Positions 17,684 through 25,554 of a stretch of 64,000 nt of DNA are shown here, piece after piece. Positions within the stretch are counted from its first letter, which is position 1. Each line of letters begins with the position of its first letter. A model generated the notes under the pieces. That model had not been told where the DNA came from. It worked only from the letters and a program-made list of their open reading frames with translations, and did not search any database. The position numbers and the translations under genes are program-made. Origin of the DNA: UBA10329 sp964500205 (GTDB taxonomy: Bacteria > Bacteroidota > Bacteroidia > UBA10329); the NCBI GenBank assembly GCA_964500205.1, contig CAZCNS010000009.1:62001-126000 (forward strand), written 5' to 3'.

Positions 17684-20600
17684 TCAGTCGGCCTGCTTGC
17701 GGAAGTACTCGTCCACCTTTTCGCGATAGAACGGATTGAGGTTGGCGGGCACGGTGCGCAGCAGCTCCGTCTCGTTGCTTTTCCGCCTTTTATACTGCAA
17801 ATACAGTTCAGGGTTACCGTAGTCCTCATCTTTTGCCTCGCGGCTTTCCCTGCGCTCCTCTTGCTCACGCTCGCGCTCGGCCTTCTCGGCCTCCAGCAGT
17901 TTGACAAGAATCTCCTGTTGGCGCATCATCGTCTCGCGGGTGATCTGCTTGTTCACGATGTCGGTCTCGGTCTGCTCCATCAGGCGGCTGAGGTCGTCCA
18001 TCTCGCCCCCGCTACCCTTTCCGCCTCCTTGTTTCTTCAGTTCGTTCTCATACTCCCGCGTCATCTGGCGCAGGGCTTCCTGTTGGGCGGCCATCTTGGC
18101 CATCTCCTTGCTCATGCCCATGCCGCCTTGACCTGGTTTGTTGCCACCCGGTTTCGGGCCAGGCTCTTGGCCGCCTTTCTCCATGCCCTTCTTCATCTGC
18201 TCCATCTGCTTGTTGAGCTGCTCTTGCAGTTGGCGCATGGTGGCTGCTGAGGGTTTCTGGCCTTTGCCCGGCTTGCTGCACGAGCCACTTCCTGATGCCT
18301 GTGCCATGGCGTTTTGCATCTGCTCGATAGCCTCGCTGAGGAGCAGAGCGAGGTTGTTGACCGAGGTGAGCGCCTGCTGCTGCCGCGAAGCCGCTTCTGG
18401 CGTCCTGCGGTCGGCCATGGAGCTGATTGCCTTGCCCATGTTGCTGTTCACGGAGCGGATCTCGCGGTTCACCACGGTCTCGATCTGCGGCACGCGTTTG
18501 CTGAGGGCGTAAAGCGAGTCCTCGATGAGCTTGCTGTCGTCCTTGAGTTTGAGTTGCTGGCGGGTCAGCTCGGTGTATTTCGGGTCGTTGCGGTTGGTGC
18601 CTTTCAGATTCACCATGAGTTCTTCTTGGTCGAAACTGAGTGTGAGCAGGTTGTCAACGATCTGTCGGAGGGCATCAAGATCCTCGCTCTGCGACTCCTG
18701 CTGCATCTGGGCCATCATGTCGCCCATCTTCTGGGCCATGTCCTTCATCTGCTGTGCCGCATTCTTCTGTGAGTCGGATGCTTTCTTCTTCTGATCTTTC
18801 TGGAGCTGCTCCTCGGCCTTCTTCTGTTCCTCGCTCACCGACTCCTTTTGGTCGGCCATGTCCTCCATCTTGTTGGGCTTCTCCAACTCCTCATTCTGTT
18901 TCTCAAGGTCTTCCATGTCCTTTTTCAGGTCATCGAATTCCTTGGAAAGTTCCTCCTGTTTCTGGGCGAGGTCGTCCTTGTCGCTGTCCTTGTCGAGTGA
19001 TTCCTCGGAGAGTTTTTCCTGCTCCTTAGCGAGTTCCTCCAATCGCTCTTTGGTCTCTTCCAGCTTCTGTTCGAATTCCAATTGTTTGAAAAGCTCGAGA
19101 CTGCGGTCGAGTTCCTTCTCCAGGTCTTCGGCACTGAACTTCATGTCTTCCAGCAGTTCTTGGGCTTTGTCCTTGGTCAATTCGTCCATCATCTCTTCCA
19201 TCTTCTTGAAGAGTTCCTTCATCTCGTCCGACATCACCTCATCGAATAGCTTTTCCAACTGCTTCTGTTTCTCCAGCAGTGCGGGGTCGAACTCCATGAA
19301 CTCACTCATCTTGGAGTTCTTCTGCTGGTTCTCCTGCTTCAGCTGTTCTACCTGCTTTTTGAGCTCTTTCTGCATCTCCACGAGCTCCTGCATCTTGGCT
19401 TTGTCCTCCCAGTTGAGCTGTTGCTTGTCGAGCATGTCCTTCTGCATCTTGCCCAGTTCCCTCTGCATCTTCTGCGCCTGCTTTACAGCCTCACTTAGCT
19501 CGTCCTTCATTTTCTCGCCCTTGGCATCATTCTCCTGTGCCAGTTCGCTGAGGGTGGGTAGACGATAAGTGCGTTTGTCCGTGCGGGCCGATTTGCTGCC
19601 GTTCACCGCATCATTGTCCCACACCTCGAACCAGTATTCCAGCACATCGCCCGCTGCAAGATTCATGCGGCCAAGGTCCCAGAAATGGTAGAAATCATCG
19701 CTGGTCTTTCCTTTCGGAACGGAAAGCTGCTGCTCCTGAATGGCTTCTTCGCCTTTGCCGCTGCGAATCACTGTGTATCGGAACCGTAGCGATGCAAAAC
19801 CATAGTCATCCTTTATCTGCCCGTTGAAATAGAGTCTTTTGGGATTCAAAGAGTCGGGCGTTTCCTCTGCCGCAATGCTGGGGTAGAGGTCGGGGATTAT
19901 CCCGATGCTGTACCGCAGCGAATCGGCATGTTTCAGGTAGGCGTTGCTGGTGAGCACAGTGTAGCCTGTGCTGCTTCGGAACCGCTGCGCGAAGCTGAAC
20001 TCGTCCTTCCCGGTGCGTTCTGGCAGGTGCAGCGAGTCGTCCATAAGCAAGTGCAACTGCTCGGTCTCGGAGGTGCGGAACCGCCATGTGACCTTCGTTC
20101 CAGTAGGGACGAGCAGGTCACCGTTGTTCTGGCGGATCTCCGTTTTGCGGCTCGTGTAGCTGGGATAGTCCAACTCCACCTCAAATGCCAGCACACTTGG
20201 CTTGGGATAGACCTTCAGTTCGAACTCCTGAGAACGGAACCCGCCTCCATAAAGTTGGAACGTACTGTTTTCTCTTGGCTGGCGGAACACATAAGCGAAT
20301 TGCGCAGCATTCTCGCGCACCATCAGCTGCCGTGAGCCGTCCACCTCTATGTAAAGGTCGTTGGGCACCTCATCGCCCTCCAGTCTTATCTCCAACGGAA
20401 AGTCTTGCAGGGCGACCGTTTCCAGCCCATCGTTCATCACCACAAAACGGAAGGGCGCCATGTCTTCGAATGCGGTGCCGTGGCGCACGATTCGGGTCGT
20501 ACTGTCACGCACCATGCTGGGGGCAACGATGAGCAGTGTGAACAGCACCATTGCGGGCGGCAAGGCAAAGCGCAGGAACCGCCTGTTCTCTCGCAGGTCG

Positions 20601-21046
20601 ATGGCCGAGACGAAAGGCACGGGACGCAATTCGGCCGTGCGTTGGTCGATGCTTGCCAGCAAAAGTTCATTGCCCGCTCTTACCTGCGCCAGACGTTGCA
20701 ATTGCAGCGTGTTCAATAGCTTGTCCTCAATGTTAGGGAAATGCTTACCGATGATGATAGCGGCCTGCTCGTGGCCCAGTCCCTCGCGGATGCGCCACAG
20801 TCTTAGAATCGGCATGGCGACCCACCACCCCAAGGCTCCGAGACTCGTGAGCAGAAAAGCATAGAAAAGGACTGTCCGAGCACCCGTGCCGAAATGGCCG
20901 TAATGCTCCATCACCGCCAAACTGACGAACAGCCCCAAGATGAGACCCGTGCTGAGCAGCACACCGCGTATCACCTTATTAAGGTAATACTTGCGGATAA
21001 AGGCATCCAGCTTGTCGATCAAAAGGTTCTGGACTGGCGTTTCCAT
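17684..21046 (-). CDS. DUF4175-family giant membrane/coiled-coil protein
   Basis: A 1120-residue protein. Two membrane helices near 28-48 and 55-80 and a third near 165-185 lead into a periplasmic beta-rich region (about 190-480). A very long Lys/Glu/Gln/Met-rich coiled coil follows (about 490-850, for example KMQRELGKMQKDMLDKQQ), then a Gly/Pro/Lys-rich linker (about 950-1010) and a conserved end rich in YLQYKRR and FYREKVDEYF. This is the architecture of the Bacteroidota DUF4175 family, whose role is unknown but which is a likely large envelope scaffold. The C-terminal region could reach distant partners. It is read away from the thioesterase gene, with divergent promoters in 21047-21147. 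Confidence 0.85.
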   Translation of the reverse strand: METPVQNLLIDKLDAFIRKYYLNKVIRGVLLSTGLILGLFVSLAVMEHYGHFGTGARTVLFYAFLLTSLGALGWWVAMPILRLWRIREGLGHEQAAIIIGKHFPNIEDKLLNTLQLQRLAQVRAGNELLLASIDQRTAELRPVPFVSAIDLRENRRFLRFALPPAMVLFTLLIVAPSMVRDSTTRIVRHGTAFEDMAPFRFVVMNDGLETVALQDFPLEIRLEGDEVPNDLYIEVDGSRQLMVRENAAQFAYVFRQPRENSTFQLYGGGFRSQEFELKVYPKPSVLAFEVELDYPSYTSRKTEIRQNNGDLLVPTGTKVTWRFRTSETEQLHLLMDDSLHLPERTGKDEFSFAQRFRSSTGYTVLTSNAYLKHADSLRYSIGIIPDLYPSIAAEETPDSLNPKRLYFNGQIKDDYGFASLRFRYTVIRSGKGEEAIQEQQLSVPKGKTSDDFYHFWDLGRMNLAAGDVLEYWFEVWDNDAVNGSKSARTDKRTYRLPTLSELAQENDAKGEKMKDELSEAVKQAQKMQRELGKMQKDMLDKQQLNWEDKAKMQELVEMQKELKKQVEQLKQENQQKNSKMSEFMEFDPALLEKQKQLEKLFDEVMSDEMKELFKKMEEMMDELTKDKAQELLEDMKFSAEDLEKELDRSLELFKQLEFEQKLEETKERLEELAKEQEKLSEESLDKDSDKDDLAQKQEELSKEFDDLKKDMEDLEKQNEELEKPNKMEDMADQKESVSEEQKKAEEQLQKDQKKKASDSQKNAAQQMKDMAQKMGDMMAQMQQESQSEDLDALRQIVDNLLTLSFDQEELMVNLKGTNRNDPKYTELTRQQLKLKDDSKLIEDSLYALSKRVPQIETVVNREIRSVNSNMGKAISSMADRRTPEAASRQQQALTSVNNLALLLSEAIEQMQNAMAQASGSGSCSKPGKGQKPSAATMRQLQEQLNKQMEQMKKGMEKGGQEPGPKPGGNKPGQGGMGMSKEMAKMAAQQEALRQMTREYENELKKQGGGKGSGGEMDDLSRLMEQTETDIVNKQITRETMMRQQEILVKLLEAEKAEREREQEERRESREAKDEDYGNPELYLQYKRRKSNETELLRTVPANLNPFYREKVDEYFRKQAD

Positions 21047-21122
21047 CTCTATCTCCGTTGCTACAAAGGTAGCCCAAGGCCATTCGTCACAAGGGCGTTG
21101 GTGTTGCGTATGTCGGGTGCTC

Positions 21123-21130
21123 TAACTTTG
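21123..21130 (+). promoter_or_regulatory. Candidate -7 element for the thioesterase gene
   Basis: TAACTTTG is a full match to TAnnTTTG, 17 bases before the start codon. TTG trinucleotides at 21098 and 21104 bracket the expected -33 position but neither has the usual 19-base spacing. Confidence 0.5.
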
Positions 21131-21147
21131 CCAACCATTAACAGATC

Positions 21148-21663
21148 ATGCCACAACAGAAGAAGGCTAGCGAGACCCTCGCCATCAGCACAGAGATCGT
21201 GCTCCCCAATGACACCAATACCCTCGGTAACCTCATGGGTGGCAAGTTGCTGCACTGGATGGACGTGATAGCAGCGGTTTCAGCTCACAGATTGTGCAAG
21301 CGGGTGTCGGTCACGGCCTCGGTCAATAATGTGTCTTTTAATCGCCCTATCCTGCTCGGTGACATCGTTACGTTGAAGGCCAAGGTCAGTCGCTCCTTCA
21401 ACTCAAGCATGGAGATCTTTATCGATGTGTATGTGGAGGACAGAACTACCGCATCGCAGATCAAGTGCAATGAGGCCATTTACACCTTCGTGGCGGTGGA
21501 TCAGATGGGCAATACCATCCCTGTTCCGGAGGTAATACCTGAAACGGATGAAGAGCGTGATCGTTATGATGGAGCGCTAAGGAGGAGACAGCTCAGTCTG
21601 ATTCTGGCGGGCAAGATGAAGCCCGATGATGCCACTGAATTACGTGCACTTTTCGGACTTTGA
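21148..21663 (+). CDS. Acyl-CoA thioesterase (hot-dog fold)
   Basis: A 171-residue single hot-dog protein of the YciA/ACOT type, hydrolysing acyl-CoA to free acid and CoA. The catalytic Asn and Asp lie in VLPNDTNTLGNLMGGKLL followed by HWMD, and the second part shows SVNNVSFNRPILLGD. The C-terminal 30 residues form an extra helix. It has its own -7 element and a 31-base gap to the antiporter gene. A role in fatty-acid turnover or detoxification is inferred from the family. Confidence 0.88.
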   Translation: MPQQKKASETLAISTEIVLPNDTNTLGNLMGGKLLHWMDVIAAVSAHRLCKRVSVTASVNNVSFNRPILLGDIVTLKAKVSRSFNSSMEIFIDVYVEDRTTASQIKCNEAIYTFVAVDQMGNTIPVPEVIPETDEERDRYDGALRRRQLSLILAGKMKPDDATELRALFGL

Positions 21664-21694
21664 GGATTTCTGAAAGAAAAACAACCTGTAACAC

Positions 21695-22651
21695 ATGACG
21701 CTGTACCTGCTCTTCGCACTTGGTTTCGTTCTGCTTATCAAGGGTGCAGACTGGCTCATTCAGGGGGCGGTGAGCATTGCCCAACGATTGCAAGTGCCTG
21801 ACCTCGTTGTAGGACTCACGGTTGTCGCTTTCGGTACTTCAGCACCTGAGCTGGCGGTGAATGTCATTGCTTCCGTGAATGACAATAACGGGTTGGCCAT
21901 TGGGAATATCGTGGGGAGCAACATCGCAAATGTGCTCCTGATATTGGGGGCGAGCGCTATTGTGCGACAGTTGGCGGTGCAAAAGAGCACTATCAAGGCG
22001 GAGATCCCGTTCAGTCTGCTCGCTGCCGTAATGGTGGGTTTTATGGTCAACGACCAGTTTCTGGATGCTGATGCCATCGATCAGGTGAGTCGTTGGGACG
22101 GTTTGGTGCTAATAATCATGTTCGTTGGGTTTCTGTTCTATACGTTCCGTCTTTCCAAGGCTGACGTATCAGAGGATGTGCCCAAGGTGCCTCAGATGAG
22201 CGTATTCGTGGCCGTGATGTTGTTTCTGGTGGGACTCGCAGGCTTGATCTTGGGTGGTAAATGGATTGTTGACGGTGCGGTCCATATCGCTCTTCAGCTG
22301 GGATACTCTGAGACGGTGATAGGGCTGACCGTGGTCTCTATCGGCACCTCGTTGCCTGAGCTTGTCACCAGTATAGCAGCTGTCCGCAGAGGCAATTCGG
22401 ATATCGCGATCGGTAATGTTATCGGGTCCAACATCTTCAATATTTTTTGGGTGCTGGGTCTGTCAGCAGTCATCAGTCCCGTTACCTTCGATTCGTCTGA
22501 CAACTTCAGTATCGCGGTTGTCATCGCTACCCATGCAGTGCTTTTTGCCGTCCTTTTTCTTGGAACGAGCTACCGCATCAGTCGCGGTCAAGGTGTGGTG
22601 ATGCTGTTGCTCTATGCCTCATATCTGGCCATGCTTGTGGCCAAGGCTTGA
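21695..22651 (+). CDS. Calcium/sodium exchanger (CaCA family, YrbG-like)
   Basis: A 318-residue inner-membrane protein with about ten helices in two homologous halves. The two alpha-repeats are visible as VGLTVVAFGTSAPELAVN (about residues 30-48) and IGLTVVSIGTSLPELVTS (about 208-226), each with the ion-binding GTSxPE core. It exports Ca2+ in exchange for Na+ or H+. It is the last gene before the 396-base control region of the dcw cluster, and a short palindrome follows its stop codon. Confidence 0.92.
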   Translation: MTLYLLFALGFVLLIKGADWLIQGAVSIAQRLQVPDLVVGLTVVAFGTSAPELAVNVIASVNDNNGLAIGNIVGSNIANVLLILGASAIVRQLAVQKSTIKAEIPFSLLAAVMVGFMVNDQFLDADAIDQVSRWDGLVLIIMFVGFLFYTFRLSKADVSEDVPKVPQMSVFVAVMLFLVGLAGLILGGKWIVDGAVHIALQLGYSETVIGLTVVSIGTSLPELVTSIAAVRRGNSDIAIGNVIGSNIFNIFWVLGLSAVISPVTFDSSDNFSIAVVIATHAVLFAVLFLGTSYRISRGQGVVMLLLYASYLAMLVAKA

Positions 22652-22652
22652 T

Positions 22653-22680
22653 AGCCTGTCAGGCTGTTTCTCTCTTTTTC
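22653..22680 (+). terminator. Possible terminator after the exchanger gene
   Basis: Palindrome AGCCTGTCAGGCT (22653-22665) is followed by a pyrimidine-rich run GTTTCTCTCTTTTT. The T-tract is broken by C residues, so termination would be weak. Confidence 0.45.
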
Positions 22681-22898
22681 TCCGGGTGCATTGTCCCACC
22701 TTGACGCCAATGGCCTCAAGTTGCTGGGTGCGGCTTTTGAGTCTCTTCGGTTCGCTCGTATAACGTTGTTAATCATATTATTACAACGAATCCTATTGGT
22801 TTCGCGCTGTTTTTCAAGGCCATGGTCTAAACCGGGCCCCGCTGACTTTTGGTCTCTATTGATAAAGGTGCTCCCACAATTTACCACTAATCGTGGGC

Positions 22899-22928
22899 TT
22901 GAAAATTCGCGTAAAACCTGTATTTTTC
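22899..22928 (+). promoter_or_regulatory. Candidate dcw-cluster promoter
   Basis: TTG (22899-22901), 19 bases, then TATTTTTC, which differs from TAnnTTTG only at the last base. It lies 119 bases ahead of mraZ and just upstream of the MraZ boxes, so bound MraZ could block transcription. The rest of 22652-23047 holds an imperfect inverted repeat near 22763-22789 and a reversed MraZ-box-like TTTACCAC at 22880-22887, but no gene that I can support. Confidence 0.4.
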
Positions 22929-22954
22929 CTCCGAGTTGAAACCTTTTGCTGTCT

Positions 22955-23002
22955 AAGTGGTAAAAGTTTTCAACAGAAGTGGTAAATAGTGGTAAACTGT
23001 GG
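22955..23002 (+). promoter_or_regulatory. MraZ operator: repeated AGTGGTAAA boxes
   Basis: Three boxes, AAGTGGTAAAA (22955-22965), AAGTGGTAAAT (22977-22987) and AGTGGTAAAC (22988-22997), are followed by TGTGG (22998-23002). A reversed copy TTTACCAC lies at 23018-23025. MraZ is known to bind arrays of GTGG-type repeats before its own gene, so this is the expected autoregulatory operator of the cluster. Confidence 0.8.
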
Positions 23003-23047
23003 CTTGAACTCCCGTACTTTACCACCTGAACCCCAGCCATCACAGGT

Positions 23048-23518
23048 TTGAACATCATCGGGACATACGAGTGCAAAGCCGACTCCAAGGGGCGTCTGAT
23101 GCTGCCCGCGCCTTTGCGCAAGCAGCTCACAGCCGCCCTTGAGCAGGGATTTGTGCTGAAGCGCAGTGTGTTCGCGAACTGTTTGGAGCTGTATCCGATG
23201 GGCGAGTGGAACCGCGCCATGCAGACAGTGAACGGCCTCAACCGTTTCGTCCGCAAGAACGTGGACTTCATCCGCCAGTTCACGGCAGGGGTCAAGATCA
23301 TTGAGCTGGACGGCACTGGTCGCATCCTGATCCCCAAGGACCTCACTGAGGTTGCGGGCATCAGGGGTGATGTCGTCTTGGCCTCAGCCGGCAACTACAT
23401 CGAGGTGTGGGATAAGGCGAAGTATGAGGCAGTGCTGAATGACCCGCAGGTGGACTTCGCCAAGTTGGCGGAGGAAGTAATGGGAAACGTTGATGCCGCA
23501 GGTGATGTCCTACCATGA
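23048..23518 (+). CDS. mraZ: Transcriptional regulator MraZ
   Basis: A 156-residue protein with two SpoVT-AbrB-like domains, each bearing the DNA-contacting pattern: ADSKGRLMLPAPLRK near residue 11 and ELDGTGRILIPKDL near residue 85. It forms ring-shaped oligomers and controls the division and cell-wall cluster through the GTGG boxes upstream. The start is a TTG at 23048, since the family start NIIGTYECKADSKGR lies directly after it and no ATG or GTG fits. The gene overlaps the start of rsmH, indicating coupled translation. A weak start codon would fit low production of a repressor. Confidence 0.95.
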   Translation: MNIIGTYECKADSKGRLMLPAPLRKQLTAALEQGFVLKRSVFANCLELYPMGEWNRAMQTVNGLNRFVRKNVDFIRQFTAGVKIIELDGTGRILIPKDLTEVAGIRGDVVLASAGNYIEVWDKAKYEAVLNDPQVDFAKLAEEVMGNVDAAGDVLP

Positions 23519-24434
23519 GCCCGTGCTTCTTCAGGAGTGTATTGATGGTCTGAGCATTAGACCTGATGGCGCGTACGTGGATCTCACATTCGGTGGTGGT
23601 GGTCATTCCCGGGAGATATTGAATGCCCTGGGCCCCGATGGCCGTCTCATCGCCTTCGATCAGGACAGAGACGCGCAGGCCAATGCCATTGCCGATGCGC
23701 GCTTCACGCTCGTTCCGCATAATTTCCGTTACATCCGCAACTTCCTGCGGCTGCACAAGGCCATTCCTGTGGATGGCATTTTGGCTGACCTTGGCATCAG
23801 TAGTCATCAGATCGATGCGGGAGAACGTGGTTTCAGCACCCGCCTCAGCGGCCCGCTCGACATGCGGATGAACGCGGAGGGCGAGGTTACCGCTGCCGAC
23901 ATTGTCAACACTTATTTAGCAGAAGAGCTTTCTCGCATCTTCCGCGAGCATGCCGACCTCAACGAAGGCTGGAAACTCGCCAAGGCCATCGTGGCGCAGC
24001 GTGAAACAAAACCCTTCGCCACAGTTGATGAATTTCGGGTCATTTGCGAACGGTTCGCTCAGCGCGGCAAGGAGAACAGCTTCCTGTCTCGGGTCTTTCA
24101 AGCCATCCGCATTGCGGTGAACGATGAGCTGAATGCGCTCCGCGAAATGCTCACGCAAATTCCCGACCTGCTGGCCGACAACGGACGGCTGGTGGTCATC
24201 AGCTATCACTCTTTAGAGGATAGAATGGTGAAAGACCTTATCCGCAGCGGCAACGTGCACGGCAAACTGGAGAAGGATTTCTATGGCAACCCGCTCACAT
24301 CGCTAAAGGCTGTCAACCGCAGTCCCATCGTGCCCACCGAAGAGGAGCTTGAGCGCAATTCCCGCTCACGAAGTGCAAAACTTCGGATAGCCGAAAAGAT
24401 CGTCCCCCGTCCCTCGTCCCCCGTCCCACACTGA
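23493..24434 (+). CDS. rsmH: 16S rRNA (cytosine1402-N4)-methyltransferase RsmH
   Basis: SAM-dependent methylase that modifies C1402 of 16S rRNA. The SAM loop is VDLTFGGGGHS (about residues 28-38), with the later ISYHSLEDRMVK motif. ATGs at 23493 and 23505 are both plausible; the latter gives the typical MSYHEPVLLQ start. Both overlap mraZ. The extreme C-terminus (IVPRPSSPVPH) is encoded by a CGTCCC-rich repeat, 24401-24427, that also occurs in two noncoding places, so the natural end has probably been replaced. Confidence 0.95.
   Translation: MPQVMSYHEPVLLQECIDGLSIRPDGAYVDLTFGGGGHSREILNALGPDGRLIAFDQDRDAQANAIADARFTLVPHNFRYIRNFLRLHKAIPVDGILADLGISSHQIDAGERGFSTRLSGPLDMRMNAEGEVTAADIVNTYLAEELSRIFREHADLNEGWKLAKAIVAQRETKPFATVDEFRVICERFAQRGKENSFLSRVFQAIRIAVNDELNALREMLTQIPDLLADNGRLVVISYHSLEDRMVKDLIRSGNVHGKLEKDFYGNPLTSLKAVNRSPIVPTEEELERNSRSRSAKLRIAEKIVPRPSSPVPH
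24401..24427. repeat. CGTCCC-type repeat at the 3' end of rsmH
   Basis: CGTCCCCCGTCCCTCGTCCC followed by CCGTCCC. Near-identical strings occur at 30467-30487 just before murD and, more degenerate, at 56808-56837 before the arsC-like gene. Here the repeat is coding and forms the last residues of RsmH. Confidence 0.7.
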
Positions 24435-24437
24435 GAA

Positions 24438-24800
24438 ATGGAAAACGGAAACGGCATATCAGGCAAGGTCATCGTCAAGCGCATCATCGGTGTGCTGGAC
24501 GGCAGTTTTCTCACCCGCGAAAGCATGGTGGCGAATCTGCCATTCCTGTTCTTCCTGTTCGGGCTGGGCATTCTTTACATCGCTAACAGTCACTACGCGG
24601 AGAAGACGGTCATCCTTACCAACCGTATGGAGCGCGAGGTAAAGGAGTTGCGGTCGGATTTCATCGCCACCCGCTCCGAACTCATGTTCGCCAGCAAGCA
24701 GAGTGAGGTTGCCAAGGCTGTGCAATCCATGGGCATCTACGAAAGCCGTACCCCACCCAAGAAGGTCGTGGTCAAGAAACATGAAATGATAAAAGAATAA
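24438..24800 (+). CDS. ftsL: FtsL-like cell-division protein
   Basis: A 120-residue bitopic protein: cytoplasmic N-terminus (1-32), one membrane helix (about 34-52, LPFLFFLFGLGILYIANSHY) and a periplasmic coiled coil (TVILTNRMEREVKELRSDF). Size, topology and its place between rsmH and ftsI match the Bacteroidota FtsL-like family, which joins the divisome with FtsQ and FtsI. It starts three bases after rsmH. Sequence conservation in this family is low, so the name rests on topology and position. Confidence 0.85.
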   Translation: MENGNGISGKVIVKRIIGVLDGSFLTRESMVANLPFLFFLFGLGILYIANSHYAEKTVILTNRMEREVKELRSDFIATRSELMFASKQSEVAKAVQSMGIYESRTPPKKVVVKKHEMIKE

Positions 24801-25223
24801 TTGAAGTTGTCCTTAACGAAGAAATACCTCAATGAATTGACCTATGAAATCATAGGTGCTGCTATTGATGTCCAAAGAATAATGGGAAGAGGGCTGCTCG
24901 AAAGTGCCTACCAAGAATGTATGAAGGAGGAACTGGCTATCAGAAATCTGAATTACAAGACTGAGTTGAGAATTCCTGTGATGTACAAGGGAAAGGAAAT
25001 AAACATCGATTTCAGGTGTGATCTGTTTGTGGAGGATTGCGTGATAGTGGAGTTAAAGGCTGTGCAAGAATGGAATAAGCTGTATGAAGCTCAATTGCTG
25101 ACCTACATGAAATTGCTGAAAGTGCCGAAGGGTCTCCTGATAAACTTCAACAGCAGCAACATTTTCAAAGAGGGGCAGATAACAAGGGTCAATGAATACT
25201 TCAAGTCTCTGCCAGAGAAATGA
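24801..25223 (+). CDS. GxxExxY-family protein (PDDEXK-like)
   Basis: A 140-residue protein of the GxxExxY family: GLLESAYQECM carries the name motif, followed by a PD-(D/E)XK-like core, DFRCDLFVEDCVIVELKAV, and a C-terminal QLLTYMKLL helix. Catalytic residues D, E and K are kept, but the activity of this family is unknown. The frame opens with TTG at 24801, directly after the ftsL stop, and there is no ATG until codon 30, so the true start is uncertain. It does not belong to the dcw cluster and, with the adjoining repeat (25235-25554), separates ftsL from ftsI. Confidence 0.85.
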   Translation: MKLSLTKKYLNELTYEIIGAAIDVQRIMGRGLLESAYQECMKEELAIRNLNYKTELRIPVMYKGKEINIDFRCDLFVEDCVIVELKAVQEWNKLYEAQLLTYMKLLKVPKGLLINFNSSNIFKEGQITRVNEYFKSLPEK

Positions 25224-25234
25224 AAAAATGATTG

Positions 25235-25554
25235 AACCACATAGGGACATAGAACACATAGGGTAAATGATGACAGGGGAGAATAGACAGATGAATTTGT
25301 TTCACATAGGGGCTATGTTTCTGCATCTGCGGGAGTGTTAAAGTCTTTTTTCTCTATGTGTTCTATGTCTCTATGTGGTTAAAAATAAAGAAGTGAAAAA
25401 TAAATCGAGCATTCTAAGAAAATAGAACACATAAGACAAATGATGAAAGGAGGTAATAGACAGATAAATCTGTTTCACATAGCGGCTATGTGTCCTGCAT
25501 CTGCGGGAGTATTAAAGTCTTGTTTTTCTATGTGTTCTATGTCCCTATGTGGTT
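25235..25554. repeat. Duplicated element bounded by perfect 27-base inverted repeats
   Basis: The outer arms 25235-25261 and 25528-25554 are exact reverse complements, beginning AACCACATAGGGACATAGAA. Inside, about 130 bases are present twice (25262-25353 and about 25434-25527), each with the shared tracts AATAGACAGAT, TTTCACATAG and CTGCATCTGCGGGAGT. A second right arm at 25354-25380 differs by one base, and the second left arm is only partial (from 25423). The right arm contains the GTG start codon of ftsI. It fills the 325 bases between the GxxExxY gene and ftsI and looks like a non-autonomous mobile or RNA-forming element. Confidence 0.85.

Noticed and set aside
22612..23394. A 260-codon minus-strand frame across the intergenic region and mraZ
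   Set aside because: It would overlap mraZ and its operator; the translation shows no family features and is low-complexity in part.
25235..25554. Possible CRISPR array from repeated blocks
   Set aside because: There are only two copies, the repeated part is about 130 bases, and no uniform spacers exist; it is a duplicated inverted-repeat element.
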